The notes under the pieces: model-generated
Told to the model about the DNA's origin: nothing
The model's database searches: none
The model's input: only the letters and a program-made list of their open reading frames with translations
Made by a program: the position numbers and the translations under genes
IMG/VR virus record: IMGVR_UViG_3300049783_000516
Location: 1 to 39,340 of that record
Strand: one strand, 5' to 3'
Length of the DNA stretch: 39,340 nt
From: a virus
In this document: one piece after another, positions 6,141 to 13,338 of the stretch
How the letters are laid out: the number at the start of each line of letters is the position of its first letter
Position numbering within the stretch: position 1 is the stretch's first letter

Positions 6141-6655
6141 AAACGGAAACACAAACACGGGCCGACGCCGCAGCCTACATGCGAGAGCATAGGCAAGCGT
6201 GGCGGGCGTCAGGGTTCGCACCTATGTCGTCTATGGTACATGAGGACGACAAGCCTAAGCTGGCGGCGTTTGCTGACGTGACAAAATTTGAAAAATTGTT
6301 GTCGCTCATCAACGCTGACGATAGCGAAGCGATTGACTTGGCCGCAACGCGCAACACACCACGCTTGCCAACCTTCGATATGGTGGAGGACGTAAAAGAC
6401 TTGGCTGAAAAGCAACTACTACTCAACACCACCAAAGGCACGGCAGCGCACGCGCAGTCATTGCTTGGTACGGTGAAAAACTATAGCTCTAAGGCACGCA
6501 AGCACAAGGCTGCTAGTGATGTTGACGAGATGGACGACAAGTCACGCGCCTTGGCTGTAGTGTATGGCAACCTTACGGTGGCGACGTTCAAGCTGGCTGA
6601 CGCCCTAGCGAGGTTTTCCCCTAACTTGGGGGAGGTTTCTGATGGCGGTACATAG
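6137..6655 (+). CDS. Hypothetical protein, 172 aa
   Basis: A predominantly helical protein with a charged Lys/Asp-rich middle (residues 115-140) and no recognised motif. It starts by ATGA overlap. Near the C-terminus a palindrome copy (6613-6638) encodes FSPNLGEV and gives the next gene its GGGGGAGG ribosome binding site. The 14-bp overlap with the next gene indicates coupling. Confidence 0.65.
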   Translation: MKTETQTRADAAAYMREHRQAWRASGFAPMSSMVHEDDKPKLAAFADVTKFEKLLSLINADDSEAIDLAATRNTPRLPTFDMVEDVKDLAEKQLLLNTTKGTAAHAQSLLGTVKNYSSKARKHKAASDVDEMDDKSRALAVVYGNLTVATFKLADALARFSPNLGEVSDGGT

Positions 6656-7004
6656 ACTGAACTACGAAGAAGTGATAGAACTATTTGCAAGACAACAACA
6701 GAAAGAGAGACATGCTATGAACAACGATAAATATGATGGTGCGGAAGTAAGTGGGCTGGTGGGCGATCTAGGCCGCGCTATCAAAAAGCAGGCGGAGCTA
6801 TGCCATCAGGCAGAGTACTTGGTAGACCGAGCGCGTGTCATCGCAAACAGAATGTACAGTGAGGAGGCCGTTGCTGCCCCTGAGTCAGGTCATTCGAGCG
6901 GCATAGATGTCGGCGAGGTAGCCACGCTAAGCAAGCAGCAGAACCTGATGGAGCGTATTCTTGATGGGCTTAGTACGCAGATAGCACGGCTAGAAAATCT
7001 GTAA
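6642..7004 (+). CDS. Hypothetical coiled-coil-like protein, 120 aa
   Basis: ATG at 6642 with GGGGGAGG 6-8 nt upstream. An internal ATG at 6717 is also in frame (MNNDKYDG) and is preceded by AGAGAGA, so a shorter 95-aa form is possible. The sequence is almost wholly helical with heptad-like stretches (GRAIKKQAELCHQAEYLVDR and KQQNLMERILDGLSTQIARL). No catalytic motif recognised. Confidence 0.6.
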   Translation: MAVHRLNYEEVIELFARQQQKERHAMNNDKYDGAEVSGLVGDLGRAIKKQAELCHQAEYLVDRARVIANRMYSEEAVAAPESGHSSGIDVGEVATLSKQQNLMERILDGLSTQIARLENL

Positions 7005-7063
7005 ATAGTACGCCTACCCCGAAATAATCCCCCCATTGAGGGTAAAGAATTGGAGTATGAGAA

Positions 7064-7366
7064 ATGACAGATAAGAATGTAAACGAAGCACCGGAGCCAA
7101 CAGGAATTTGTTGTGTTAAAGGGTGCGCTAGTGAGGCACAGGAACTATGGTTGCCTGACCACTGCGCCCTGAGAGAGGCTGGCGTAGAACCAGAGTGGAA
7201 GCACATATGCTTAGGGCATGACCTAGCGCTGAACAAATACGTCACTCGCCTGTTCTTTGGCAACAAGTACGATGACGTGCTGGACGCGTACACGGAACGC
7301 AAATATGACCGCGCCAAGCTTATAGCGCAAGCCAAAGCACTTGGGATGAGGGTAGTAGAGCTATGA
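7064..7366 (+). CDS. Hypothetical Cys-containing protein, 100 aa
   Basis: It follows a 59-bp gap holding a palindrome copy (7026-7047). GGAGTATGAGAA precedes the ATG. The N-terminal part has a Cys/His set (CCVKGC near residues 16-21, DHC near residue 38, HICLGH near residues 48-53) that could bind one zinc ion. The C-terminal half is helical and basic. It ends in an ATGATG overlap with the next gene. Function unknown. Confidence 0.65.
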   Translation: MTDKNVNEAPEPTGICCVKGCASEAQELWLPDHCALREAGVEPEWKHICLGHDLALNKYVTRLFFGNKYDDVLDAYTERKYDRAKLIAQAKALGMRVVEL

Positions 7367-7665
7367 TGATAATTAACTTGGACGCATTCGGGCTAATTCC
7401 TAGCTTTATTACCAGCTTGGACGACCCTCTTTGGGAGCAGATTGATCACGGCTACACGCACGGCGGCTGGCGGGACTTCGATGGGTTCAAGGTGCTGAGC
7501 GGTGGCGCTGACGAGCCGTACTCTATCCAGTACACAGGCGATCCAGTTTATGAGGAACTGGGGCGCATCCAAACAGACGACCAAGTGTTGATCATGTTTG
7601 AACATGAGTGGGTGCTGTGGCAGAACCTTACGAGTAAGGAAACCAAGATAGCGAGGATAGACTGA
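7363..7665 (+). CDS. Hypothetical acidic protein, 100 aa
   Basis: Starts by 4-bp overlap with the upstream stop and ends sharing one base with the next start. The Trp/Asp-rich product (DDPLWEQIDHGYTHGGWRDF) looks like a compact soluble alpha/beta protein. No family recognised. Confidence 0.65.
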   Translation: MMIINLDAFGLIPSFITSLDDPLWEQIDHGYTHGGWRDFDGFKVLSGGADEPYSIQYTGDPVYEELGRIQTDDQVLIMFEHEWVLWQNLTSKETKIARID

Positions 7666-7925
7666 TGGTTAAGTACGTCAACAAAAGGACGGGCAAGGAG
7701 GTGAAGCTAACGCCAAAGGCGGAGGCCCGCTTCTTTGACAACCGAGACCCTAGCGCATGGCACGCAACAGAACCAGTGCGGACCACCATAGAGCCACCAT
7801 ATACCAACCGCTACGGGTGTGTGCCTACGGCTTCGTTTGTGCGGTGCCGAGCTACAACAAAAGCAGGAGAGCAATGCCGAGCTTGTGCGCAAAAAGGCAC
7901 GGACTTCTGCGTCTCCCACACATAA
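7665..7925 (+). CDS. DUF5763-like zinc-motif protein, 86 aa
   Basis: The last 30 residues, RCRATTKAGEQCRACAQKGT and FCVSHT, match the CxxxTxxGxxCxxxxxxGxxxCxxH pattern of the small DUF5763-type zinc motif found at the ends of many phage and bacterial proteins. The N-terminal half is basic (KRTGKEVKLTPKAEARFF). It is translationally coupled to the 100-aa gene upstream. A nucleic-acid contact role would fit but is inference. Confidence 0.65.
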   Translation: MVKYVNKRTGKEVKLTPKAEARFFDNRDPSAWHATEPVRTTIEPPYTNRYGCVPTASFVRCRATTKAGEQCRACAQKGTDFCVSHT

Positions 7926-7961
7926 TCCCCTCACTTAGGGTAAGTCTTGAAAGGACAAACT

Positions 7962-8360
7962 ATGAATAAGCTAGATCACTTCGACACGCAGCTACAAGGG
8001 CTAGTCAATGCTGACCGCATGAAAGACTACGGCCACCCCGCCGACCACTTCGCCAAGAGCGCCGCGCTCAAAGCTGAGTTGTTCAAAGACTACACTGGCG
8101 ACGCATCTGTCAGGCACGCTATGGAAATGATTGTGGACAAGTTGGTGCGGCTATCTCACAGCCCGTTCCACCTTGATAGCTGGATTGATGTGGCTGGCTA
8201 TGCCCGCACCGCAGTGATGGTCATTGACAGGAACGAGGCGATGTTGCTCAACCCCGACTTAAAAACTCGTAATGGAGCGTGGTCGCCGATAGTAAGCGGG
8301 GTCACAAACCTTGCTTTCGACTACGTTGACCCATATGACATTGGTGGAGACAAGGGTTGA
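7962..8360 (+). CDS. DUF6378-like protein, 132 aa
   Basis: GAAAGGA before the ATG at 7962 decides the start over an in-frame TTG at 7947. The sequence DYGHPADHFAKSAALKAELF, then KLVRLSHSPFHLDSWIDVAG, matches a widespread phage family (DUF6378) with conserved YGHPxDHF and HxDSWxDxAGYA motifs. The conserved His/Asp residues recall the helical MazG/HD-type nucleotide pyrophosphohydrolases, but enzymatic activity is not established. A palindrome copy (7924-7944) lies in the leader. Confidence 0.7.
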   Translation: MNKLDHFDTQLQGLVNADRMKDYGHPADHFAKSAALKAELFKDYTGDASVRHAMEMIVDKLVRLSHSPFHLDSWIDVAGYARTAVMVIDRNEAMLLNPDLKTRNGAWSPIVSGVTNLAFDYVDPYDIGGDKG

Positions 8361-8491
8361 TGGACGCGTACCTAAAAACCAAATCGAAAGCGCAGTTGGA
8401 GGCGCTGCACCGAGTAGCAAAGACGCGCTTGCGTCCGTGGTTTACTGATGCCAAAACCATGATTAAATTGCGGGAGGCGAAAGACAAGTGA
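8360..8491 (+). CDS. Small basic protein, 43 aa
   Basis: A short frame beginning MDAYLKTKSKAQLEALHRVA and ending LREAKDK. Its ATG overlaps the upstream TGA (TGATG) and its TGA overlaps the helicase GTG start (GTGA), so it is exactly framed by two genes. The product is strongly basic and probably one long helix plus a short one, which would suit a nucleic-acid-binding or helicase-partner peptide. Its size and position are the only evidence that it is real. Confidence 0.6.
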   Translation: MDAYLKTKSKAQLEALHRVAKTRLRPWFTDAKTMIKLREAKDK

Positions 8492-9828
8492 AGACGCTTA
8501 TGGATATTCAAGCGGAAGATAGTGGTCTAATGTCACAAGGCGGCGACTTGCCTAACTTCTCGTTGGCTGGGACAGGTAAGACCTTGACAGCGCTTGAGGC
8601 GTTCAAGAAGTCTGGTCATAGCCGTGGTCTAGTGCTTGGTCCAGTTATCTCGTTGCAAATGTGGAAAGAGGAAAGCGAGGAATGGCTTGGGTGCAAAACC
8701 CAAGTCCTTCGCTCTGGCCGCGACATCGTTGATCCAAGTGCTGACTTGATAGTAGCTCCTTACGACCTAGCAAGTGGGTCGCAGCGCAGCGCTCTATACA
8801 AGACATTTACCCCCACTGAGGGGAAGACGTCAGCGCTGATCTTGGACGAGAGCGACCGACTGCGCAGGGCTACATCGAAGCGGGCTTGCGCGGTCTACGG
8901 CAACCATACTGACGGGCGCGGTGGGTTTATGGAGAACCACGATCAGGTGTGGCACATGACAGGCAACCCTGTGTACCGCTTCCACGACGACCTGTGGCCT
9001 ATGCTGCGGGCTATGTATCCCGAAGTGCTTGAGAAGTATTCATCGCTAGAGTTTGAGCAGTTTGTGCGTAACTTTTGCGTCACTAAGCTAAAGCAATTCA
9101 ACAAGCGGATGCAGCCTAAGCTGACTATCGTACGTTCGCAAAGCGAGGCGGTGATCTATCACATTCTGTATAAAGAGATTGGCGCTATTCGGCGACACGA
9201 AGCACCAGACCTGCCTGAGTTGGTCGAGAGTACGTTGCAGCCTAAGCTAGGCGCAGTGCCAGCGGAATACGGCAAGCTAGTCAACAAGATGACCGAGCAA
9301 GCCTTGCTCAAAGCATTGGTGACAAGCAACGACGATGGCGAGATAGATATGCAACACGTATGGCAAGCCGTGGCGCTAGCTAAAGTGAAGGGCGCTGCCG
9401 AGTACATCGAAGACTGCTGCAAGCAATCGCCTGTCCTAATAGGGGTGTGGCACAATAGCGTAGGTCAGGCGTACTATGAGGAACTGACTAAGGCTGGTCT
9501 CAAGGTGCGGCGGGTCTATGGTGCAACACCGGACAGGGAGCGAGAGGAAATCAGAGACCTCTTTAACGCTGCCGAAATAGATGTTATTGTCGGGCAGATG
9601 CAAGCGATGGGTGTTAGCTGGAACTTGCAAAAATCGTCACACCGTGTTATCATAGCACAAGACCATTTCAGCCCGTCAGTCATTGAGCAATTCTATAAGC
9701 GGGTATGGCGTAAGGGGCAAGAGAGTAAGACCTACCTAGACTTCCTATCATCAGAGCATCCGCTCGACCGTATCATAGCGAAGGTACGGAAATCTCGTCA
9801 ACGCTCGCAGGAGAAATCACTTGGCTAA
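8488..9828 (+). CDS. SF2 DNA helicase / SNF2-like ATPase, 446 aa
   Basis: Superfamily 2 helicase of about the size seen in podovirus replication modules. Walker A is LAGTGKT at residues 26-32 and motif II is LILDESDR with D120-E121. The C-terminal RecA-like domain has Q-AMGVSWN (motif V region) and motif VI RVWRKGQ near residue 415, which is the SNF2-type arginine finger. The N-terminus is short, starting just before motif I, at a GTG that overlaps the 43-aa gene. A palindrome copy (8806-8826) encodes TPTEGK directly before motif II. It probably unwinds or remodels DNA during replication or recombination. Confidence 0.9.
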   Translation: MKTLMDIQAEDSGLMSQGGDLPNFSLAGTGKTLTALEAFKKSGHSRGLVLGPVISLQMWKEESEEWLGCKTQVLRSGRDIVDPSADLIVAPYDLASGSQRSALYKTFTPTEGKTSALILDESDRLRRATSKRACAVYGNHTDGRGGFMENHDQVWHMTGNPVYRFHDDLWPMLRAMYPEVLEKYSSLEFEQFVRNFCVTKLKQFNKRMQPKLTIVRSQSEAVIYHILYKEIGAIRRHEAPDLPELVESTLQPKLGAVPAEYGKLVNKMTEQALLKALVTSNDDGEIDMQHVWQAVALAKVKGAAEYIEDCCKQSPVLIGVWHNSVGQAYYEELTKAGLKVRRVYGATPDREREEIRDLFNAAEIDVIVGQMQAMGVSWNLQKSSHRVIIAQDHFSPSVIEQFYKRVWRKGQESKTYLDFLSSEHPLDRIIAKVRKSRQRSQEKSLG

Positions 9829-9991
9829 GTTTAGGGTTATGATAACGGACAACTTTATAGATGTTGAGGCTGCTAACGAGGCCGAAGCAGAACTAATTGT
9901 TACGGCGCACATAGTGGCGGTTCCACCTAGTCACGAGGATAGCCTGATTAACTTTATTACGTGGGAAACTTACCCTAAAGGAGGGGAATAA
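9821..9991 (+). CDS. Hypothetical protein, 56 aa
   Basis: A TTG at 9821 is preceded by AGGAGA with a 6-nt spacer, an excellent ribosome binding site, and opens a frame MAKFRVMITDNFIDVEAANE ending at 9991. An in-frame ATG at 9839 would give a shorter product. The last residues TYPKGGE and the stop come from a palindrome copy (9968-9991). The protein is a small acidic alpha/beta peptide of unknown function. Confidence 0.55.
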   Translation: MAKFRVMITDNFIDVEAANEAEAELIVTAHIVAVPPSHEDSLINFITWETYPKGGE

Positions 9992-9992
9992 C

Positions 9993-10169
9993 ATGTCTGA
10001 TACATGCTGCAAAAAATTTGAAGATGCTTTAGAAGACAGCACGCTAGAGCGGGATGCTGACGGTAGTTATAACGTGAACGGCTGTTGCGGTGGCGGCTGC
10101 TATGTGCTGTCTGAGGTTAACTATTGCCCGTACTGCGGTACTAAACTTACCCTAATGGAGGGGGAATAA
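9993..10169 (+). CDS. Small zinc-ribbon-like protein, 58 aa
   Basis: The ribosome binding site is AAGGAGGGGAATAA of the palindrome copy just upstream. The product has six Cys plus CPYCGTKL near the C-terminus, the classic knuckle of a zinc ribbon. The partner Cys residues are CC at 5-6 and the CCGGGC cluster in the middle. Small CPYCG proteins are common in phages and often of unknown function. The last residues LTLMEGE are encoded by the next palindrome copy (10145-10168). Confidence 0.65.
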   Translation: MSDTCCKKFEDALEDSTLERDADGSYNVNGCCGGGCYVLSEVNYCPYCGTKLTLMEGE

Positions 10170-10170
10170 A

Positions 10171-10602
10171 ATGACAGTTTCACGACGCGGATTTATGCAG
10201 TTACTAGCGGGTGCAATGATCGCTCCTGTAGCTACGCAAGCAGCAGCTATACTACCTACCGTACCCCTAATCGTAGGCGACGGAGTGCATCCCGATGGCG
10301 CAGGGCTAAACGCTCTCCTGCGCGGGGAAGTCGTAGAGTTTGCTGATGCACGCATGGCCGAGGGCGTGGGTTGGATAACGCCCCATGATTTCAGGATGCC
10401 AGCAGGACGCTTTCTCATGGAAGAACCGATGTACGTGAAGGGCACTGAAAACATTACGCGCATAGATGGAAGCGGTAGCCACTTTATACTAGACAACGAC
10501 GACACATGCCTCCGAGTGGAAGGCGGCGACTTCCACATCAACACCCTATACGGTAGCAGCAGACAACCGCCGCGCCTGTTGTTCGAGGGGGAGGGAGAAT
10601 AG
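10171..10602 (+). CDS. Tat-signal protein with beta-helix-like fragment, 143 aa
   Basis: The N-terminus MTVSRRGFMQLLAGAMIAPV followed by ATQAAA is a textbook twin-arginine signal peptide: SRRGFM motif, hydrophobic stretch and AxA cleavage region near residue 25. The mature part has GDGVHPDGAGLNALL, like the DGVxDDTxALNxAL turn that opens pectate-lyase-type beta-helices. It also has spaced short beta strands (FRMPAGRFLMEEPMYV, ITRIDGSGSHFILDN, CLRVEGGDFHINTL). It would be exported folded to the periplasm. It is too short for a full beta-helix enzyme. It lies just before a two-span membrane protein gene. Confidence 0.7.
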   Translation: MTVSRRGFMQLLAGAMIAPVATQAAAILPTVPLIVGDGVHPDGAGLNALLRGEVVEFADARMAEGVGWITPHDFRMPAGRFLMEEPMYVKGTENITRIDGSGSHFILDNDDTCLRVEGGDFHINTLYGSSRQPPRLLFEGEGE

Positions 10603-10788
10603 ATGGGCTGGGTAATTTACTGCATGATGGGGTTTGGTTATGGCTTTGCAGCCCATGACCGCGAGCCAAGCGAATGGGCTTGGGTGGGCATATGTTCTGG
10701 GGTGCTGTTTCCATTTTGGTTGGGCGTTGGATTGGCAAACTGGTTTTACATTGTTTCAAAACAAAAGAAGGGGAATAAAGATGTCTGA
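10603..10788 (+). CDS. Two-span membrane protein, 61 aa
   Basis: Starts immediately after the previous stop with a GAGGGGGAGGGAGAA ribosome binding region. Two hydrophobic helices are visible (about residues 2-18 and 27-51), separated by the charged loop HDREPSEWAW, with a Lys-rich C-terminus (SKQKKGNK). It is probably inserted in the inner membrane with both ends in the cytoplasm. Its role is unknown; the neighbouring Tat protein suggests an envelope-related function. Confidence 0.65.
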   Translation: MGWVIYCMMGFGYGFAAHDREPSEWAWVGICSGVLFPFWLGVGLANWFYIVSKQKKGNKDV

Positions 10789-11050
10789 TCATTCAAAGCA
10801 CGATGTAAGCGACTTGGTTGCCAAGCATCTTAAAGCGCTATACGAGGAAGCGGAAAAAGGCGGTAGTTGTGACCTGTGCGTTACGCACTCTATAGCCATG
10901 TCTGCCGTGGGTACGGTGCTAGAGCACACACAAAGCACTGACGACACAAAGAGCTTTCTGCAATCGGTGTTTGGTTTAGCTTTGCGTTGCCACTTGTCGG
11001 GCCATGTTGCGCATCTGGACGCCGACGAGCGCAAAAAACGGATGAATTAA
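10781..11050 (+). CDS. Hypothetical helical protein, 89 aa
   Basis: The ATG at 10781 with AAGAAGGGGAATAAAG upstream is chosen over an in-frame ATG at 10634 that lies wholly within the membrane-protein gene. The sequence is helical, with CDLCVTHS and a second Cys/His group CHLSGHVAH that could bind metal. It is the last gene before the promoter at 11065. No family recognised. Confidence 0.65.
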   Translation: MSDHSKHDVSDLVAKHLKALYEEAEKGGSCDLCVTHSIAMSAVGTVLEHTQSTDDTKSFLQSVFGLALRCHLSGHVAHLDADERKKRMN

Positions 11051-11064
11051 CAGTAAAAAAGTGC

Positions 11065-11093
11065 TTGACAACCGTTTAGCGCTGTGCTATGAT
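11065..11093 (+). promoter_or_regulatory. Near-consensus sigma70-type promoter for the replication operon
   Basis: TTGACA (11065-11070), a 17-nt spacer and TATGAT (11088-11093) match the housekeeping promoter consensus at 11 of 12 positions. Transcription would begin near 11100, about 20 nt before the nuclease start codon. It would drive nuclease, ssDNA-binding protein, DNA polymerase, resolvase and primase-helicase. No operator-like palindrome overlaps it. Confidence 0.85.
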
Positions 11094-11120
11094 AAAGGTC
11101 TAAAGAGGACAACCGCTGTA

Positions 11121-11903
11121 ATGACTGTAATGTATGAAAAAGTAAACATCCTAGCGCCTATGCTTGACCAAGCTATGTCTCAGCGGGTGGTGACGTGGCC
11201 GACTTATGACGGTAAGTTCCTCAACCGCGCCGACTTCGTGTCGTCGTCTGAGGTGGGCAAGTGCGCTCGGCAAATCTGGTTCAGCAAGAACCTTCCCCCC
11301 GTTGAGGGTATGTTTAAGTGGGGGTTTGCACAGCGCGGGCATGGGCACGAAGCGTGGGTAGTGGAGAAGCTGCGCACACTGGACAACGAGTTCGAGTACA
11401 TGCACGTAGGGGATGAGCAAGTCTCATTTCACGCTGGCTATCAGAGCGGAACTCCTGACGGGGTGTTTGTGAAAGGCATCAGCCAGTGGTGGCTGTTCGA
11501 GCATAAGAGCTATGACCCGCGCTCCAAAGTAAGTAACTTCCCGAAGCCTGAGCATATCAAGCAGACGGTACAGAATATGGACTTAGTAGAAGAATGCCTC
11601 GGCGTCACGTTCGATGGCGCACTGCTAGTCTACAGTAACGCATCCGACTTCTCATTGACATATGAGTTTTGGATTGACCGACGTTCCCCTGAGGTAGGGG
11701 AAATGATGATGGCCTTAGAAACGCGCGCAGAGGCCATTATGAAAGCAACCAGCGCAGATGAAGTTGAGCCTGAGGGTCTGCATACTGGGGGTTGTAAGCT
11801 ATGTGCTTATGGTTCTCAGTGTTCTGCGGCGATGACGGCAAGCAAAAATGAAAGAGACCGCTATGACAAAATCGCAAGGCACGGCTCCAAATTCTTTGGA
11901 TAA
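11121..11903 (+). CDS. Cas4/RecB-like PD-(D/E)XK nuclease with Fe-S cysteines, 260 aa
   Basis: The nuclease core is GTPDGVFV (D113) followed by LFEHKSYD (E127-x-K129), with Q148 in the next helix, the PD-(D/E)XK pattern. RGHGHE near residue 75 is the upstream conserved His region. C48 and the triad C225, C228, C234 (GGCKLCAYGSQC) reproduce the 4Fe-4S arrangement of Cas4 and AddB-type exonucleases. It probably resects DNA ends in phage recombination and replication. The start at 11121 is set by the promoter at 11065-11093, which rules out the upstream GTG at 11061. Two palindrome copies encode LPPVEGM and RSPEVGE. Confidence 0.85.
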   Translation: MTVMYEKVNILAPMLDQAMSQRVVTWPTYDGKFLNRADFVSSSEVGKCARQIWFSKNLPPVEGMFKWGFAQRGHGHEAWVVEKLRTLDNEFEYMHVGDEQVSFHAGYQSGTPDGVFVKGISQWWLFEHKSYDPRSKVSNFPKPEHIKQTVQNMDLVEECLGVTFDGALLVYSNASDFSLTYEFWIDRRSPEVGEMMMALETRAEAIMKATSADEVEPEGLHTGGCKLCAYGSQCSAAMTASKNERDRYDKIARHGSKFFG

Positions 11904-12192
11904 CATGAAGCCGCTTATCAAAAAGCTGCTCGAACTGCGCATGGACAAGCGCGACATTGACGCCGAGATCAAAGAGATCGAAGGCATGGTCAAAGAAGCG
12001 ACTGCGGACAAGGGCAAGATGCAGCTTGATAACTACATCTTTGAATGCAAGACAATGGCTGGCCGCAATACCGTGGACAAGCCAGCGCTCGAAGCGTTCC
12101 TTGCTGAACATGGCAAGACCTACGACGAGTTCACCAAGCAGGGTGCGCCGTTCTTGCAGTTGAGCGTTAACGAGGCGGCGAAGCAACTATGA
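11863..12192 (+). CDS. Hypothetical helical protein, 109 aa
   Basis: The ATG at 11863 follows AAAGAGA, and an in-frame ATG at 11848 is also possible. Both lie inside the 3' end of the nuclease gene, so translation is coupled. The N-terminal half is a Lys/Glu-rich helix pair (LLELRMDKRDIDAEIKEIEG). The second half has the pattern GRNTVDKPALEAFLAEHGKT then FTKQGAPFLQLSV, a recurring arrangement in small phage proteins next to nuclease genes. A partner or modulator of the nuclease is an inference. Confidence 0.65.
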   Translation: MTKSQGTAPNSLDNMKPLIKKLLELRMDKRDIDAEIKEIEGMVKEATADKGKMQLDNYIFECKTMAGRNTVDKPALEAFLAEHGKTYDEFTKQGAPFLQLSVNEAAKQL

Positions 12193-12356
12193 AAGTTGTT
12201 GTTAGCAGCGCCAATGAGGGCAGCATCAATGAGGTTATCCTTACTAAGGAGACCAGAGCTTCCCTTGTTAGTGTGACGCTAGGTGAGATAACTGTTACCG
12301 TGCGTCACCATGAGCTAGAGGCAGCGCTGGTCGCTGTAAGACATTCCCCTCACTAA
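12189..12356 (+). CDS. Hypothetical protein, 55 aa
   Basis: The ATG overlaps the previous stop (ATGA). The frame runs to a TAA at 12354-12356 that is itself part of a palindrome copy (12342-12364), giving the end RHSPH. The product is a beta-rich peptide (MKVVVSSANEGSINEVILTK). It is short, so its reality rests on the overlap and the coupled start. Confidence 0.5.
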   Translation: MKVVVSSANEGSINEVILTKETRASLVSVTLGEITVTVRHHELEAALVAVRHSPH

Positions 12357-12445
12357 GGGGGAAACATATACCCAACGACTGCGCGGCTAACTGCGGTTAT
12401 TTGGGTTACTGGCTTTAGGGGACGGGTCAGGGCCGACAGGTTTAA

Positions 12446-12473
12446 AGGAAGTCTTAGCCTCTAGTGACTTCCT
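12446..12473 (+). other. Hairpin in the 5' leader of the ssDNA-binding-protein gene
   Basis: AGGAAGTC (12446-12453) pairs exactly with GACTTCCT (12466-12473) around a 12-nt loop, 40 nt before the ATG at 12513. The whole 156-nt stretch from 12357 has no gene. Structured leaders before ssDNA-binding-protein genes can serve translational autoregulation, as for T4 gp32. That role here is inference. Confidence 0.4.
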
Positions 12474-12512
12474 CAGTCCCTTCTAATACTAACCCATAAG
12501 GAAAAATGACAA

Positions 12513-13304
12513 ATGGGAAATGAAGTAGCAAATCCATTCGGTGCTGGCACCAACATGGCAAACCGTCAAGACATGGCTAAGCGGGCGCAAGAGAGCGCTC
12601 AGAATAGCTCACGTTCTGGCGCACCAGACGGCTCAGACTACATGAACTTTTCTGGTAAGCGCGGTGCGTTCACTATCGGCCAAGACAAGCGCAAAGTCGA
12701 GAACGATGAGCTTTGGCTGCTGAACGTCGGGTCGTTTGAAGATGGCTATGTGTGCTGGAAGGGCGGCAAGCCCGCATCAACCCGCATGTATAACATCTAC
12801 ACTGGCGTGCCGATCAACCAGCCTAGCGATGATGAGCTTGGTCCGTTCGACACTAACCGTGGAGAAGGTTGGCACCAAGCTAAAGGTTGGGTCGCTAAGT
12901 CGATTGATCATGACCAGCAAGGGTACTTCAAGATCAACAGCATTTCTGGCGTTGCTGAGATGGCTGATATGGTCGAAGAATGCTCACGCCGCATGGCTGT
13001 CGGTCAACCCTGCTGGCCCGTCTTCCAATACGACATGGAAGAATTTGAGGCCCAAGGCTACAAAAACTTCAAGCCACTCTTTAATGTGTATGGCTGGCTT
13101 GATGACGAAAATCTCGCACTGACCGCTGAGGACGAGTTTGACATTGATGAGTTGATTGCCAACTCAGGCGAAGTCGAACCTGAGCCAGCACCAGCGAAGG
13201 TCGAGAAAAAGGCTTCCAAGGCTGCTGCCCCAGCCAAGGAAGAACCTCAGGAAGCAGAGCCTGAGAAGCCAACTCGCAGCCGCCGCCGCCGCAGCGCTGT
13301 TTGA
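12513..13304 (+). CDS. Putative ssDNA-binding protein, 263 aa
   Basis: A highly expressed-looking protein with its own 156-nt leader and AAGGA ribosome binding site. The N-terminal 45 residues are Ala/Ser/Asn-rich and disordered. Residues 48-215 form an aromatic-rich domain (DELWLLNVGSFEDGYVCWKG, then WVAKSIDHDQQGYFKINSIS and PLFNVYGWLDDENL). The C-terminal 45 residues alternate acidic and Lys/Pro/Ala-rich segments and end in RSRRRRSAV. Its place between the nuclease and the DNA polymerase, in the position of T7 gp2.5, suggests ssDNA binding. An acidic tail like gp2.5 or SSB is missing at the very end, so the call is tentative. Confidence 0.45.
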   Translation: MGNEVANPFGAGTNMANRQDMAKRAQESAQNSSRSGAPDGSDYMNFSGKRGAFTIGQDKRKVENDELWLLNVGSFEDGYVCWKGGKPASTRMYNIYTGVPINQPSDDELGPFDTNRGEGWHQAKGWVAKSIDHDQQGYFKINSISGVAEMADMVEECSRRMAVGQPCWPVFQYDMEEFEAQGYKNFKPLFNVYGWLDDENLALTAEDEFDIDELIANSGEVEPEPAPAKVEKKASKAAAPAKEEPQEAEPEKPTRSRRRRSAV

Positions 13305-13310
13305 GTGAGT

Positions 13311-13338
13311 GTGCAGGGGGTTTGCCCTCCCCCTGCAC
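13311..13338 (+). terminator. Strong 10-bp stem-loop after the ssDNA-binding-protein gene
   Basis: GTGCAGGGGG (13311-13320) pairs perfectly with CCCCCTGCAC (13329-13338) around an 8-nt loop, 6 nt after the stop. No T-run follows, and a palindrome copy (13341-13363) comes next. It may be a partial terminator or an mRNA 3' protector that lets the ssDNA-binding protein be made in excess over the polymerase. Confidence 0.55.

Noticed and set aside
10634-10780. Upstream extension of the 89-aa protein
   Set aside because: It lies wholly inside the membrane-protein gene in another frame; AAGAAGGGG points to the ATG at 10781.
11061-11120. Upstream GTG start for the nuclease
   Set aside because: This stretch contains the TTGACA-N17-TATGAT promoter, so it cannot be translated from that promoter's transcript.
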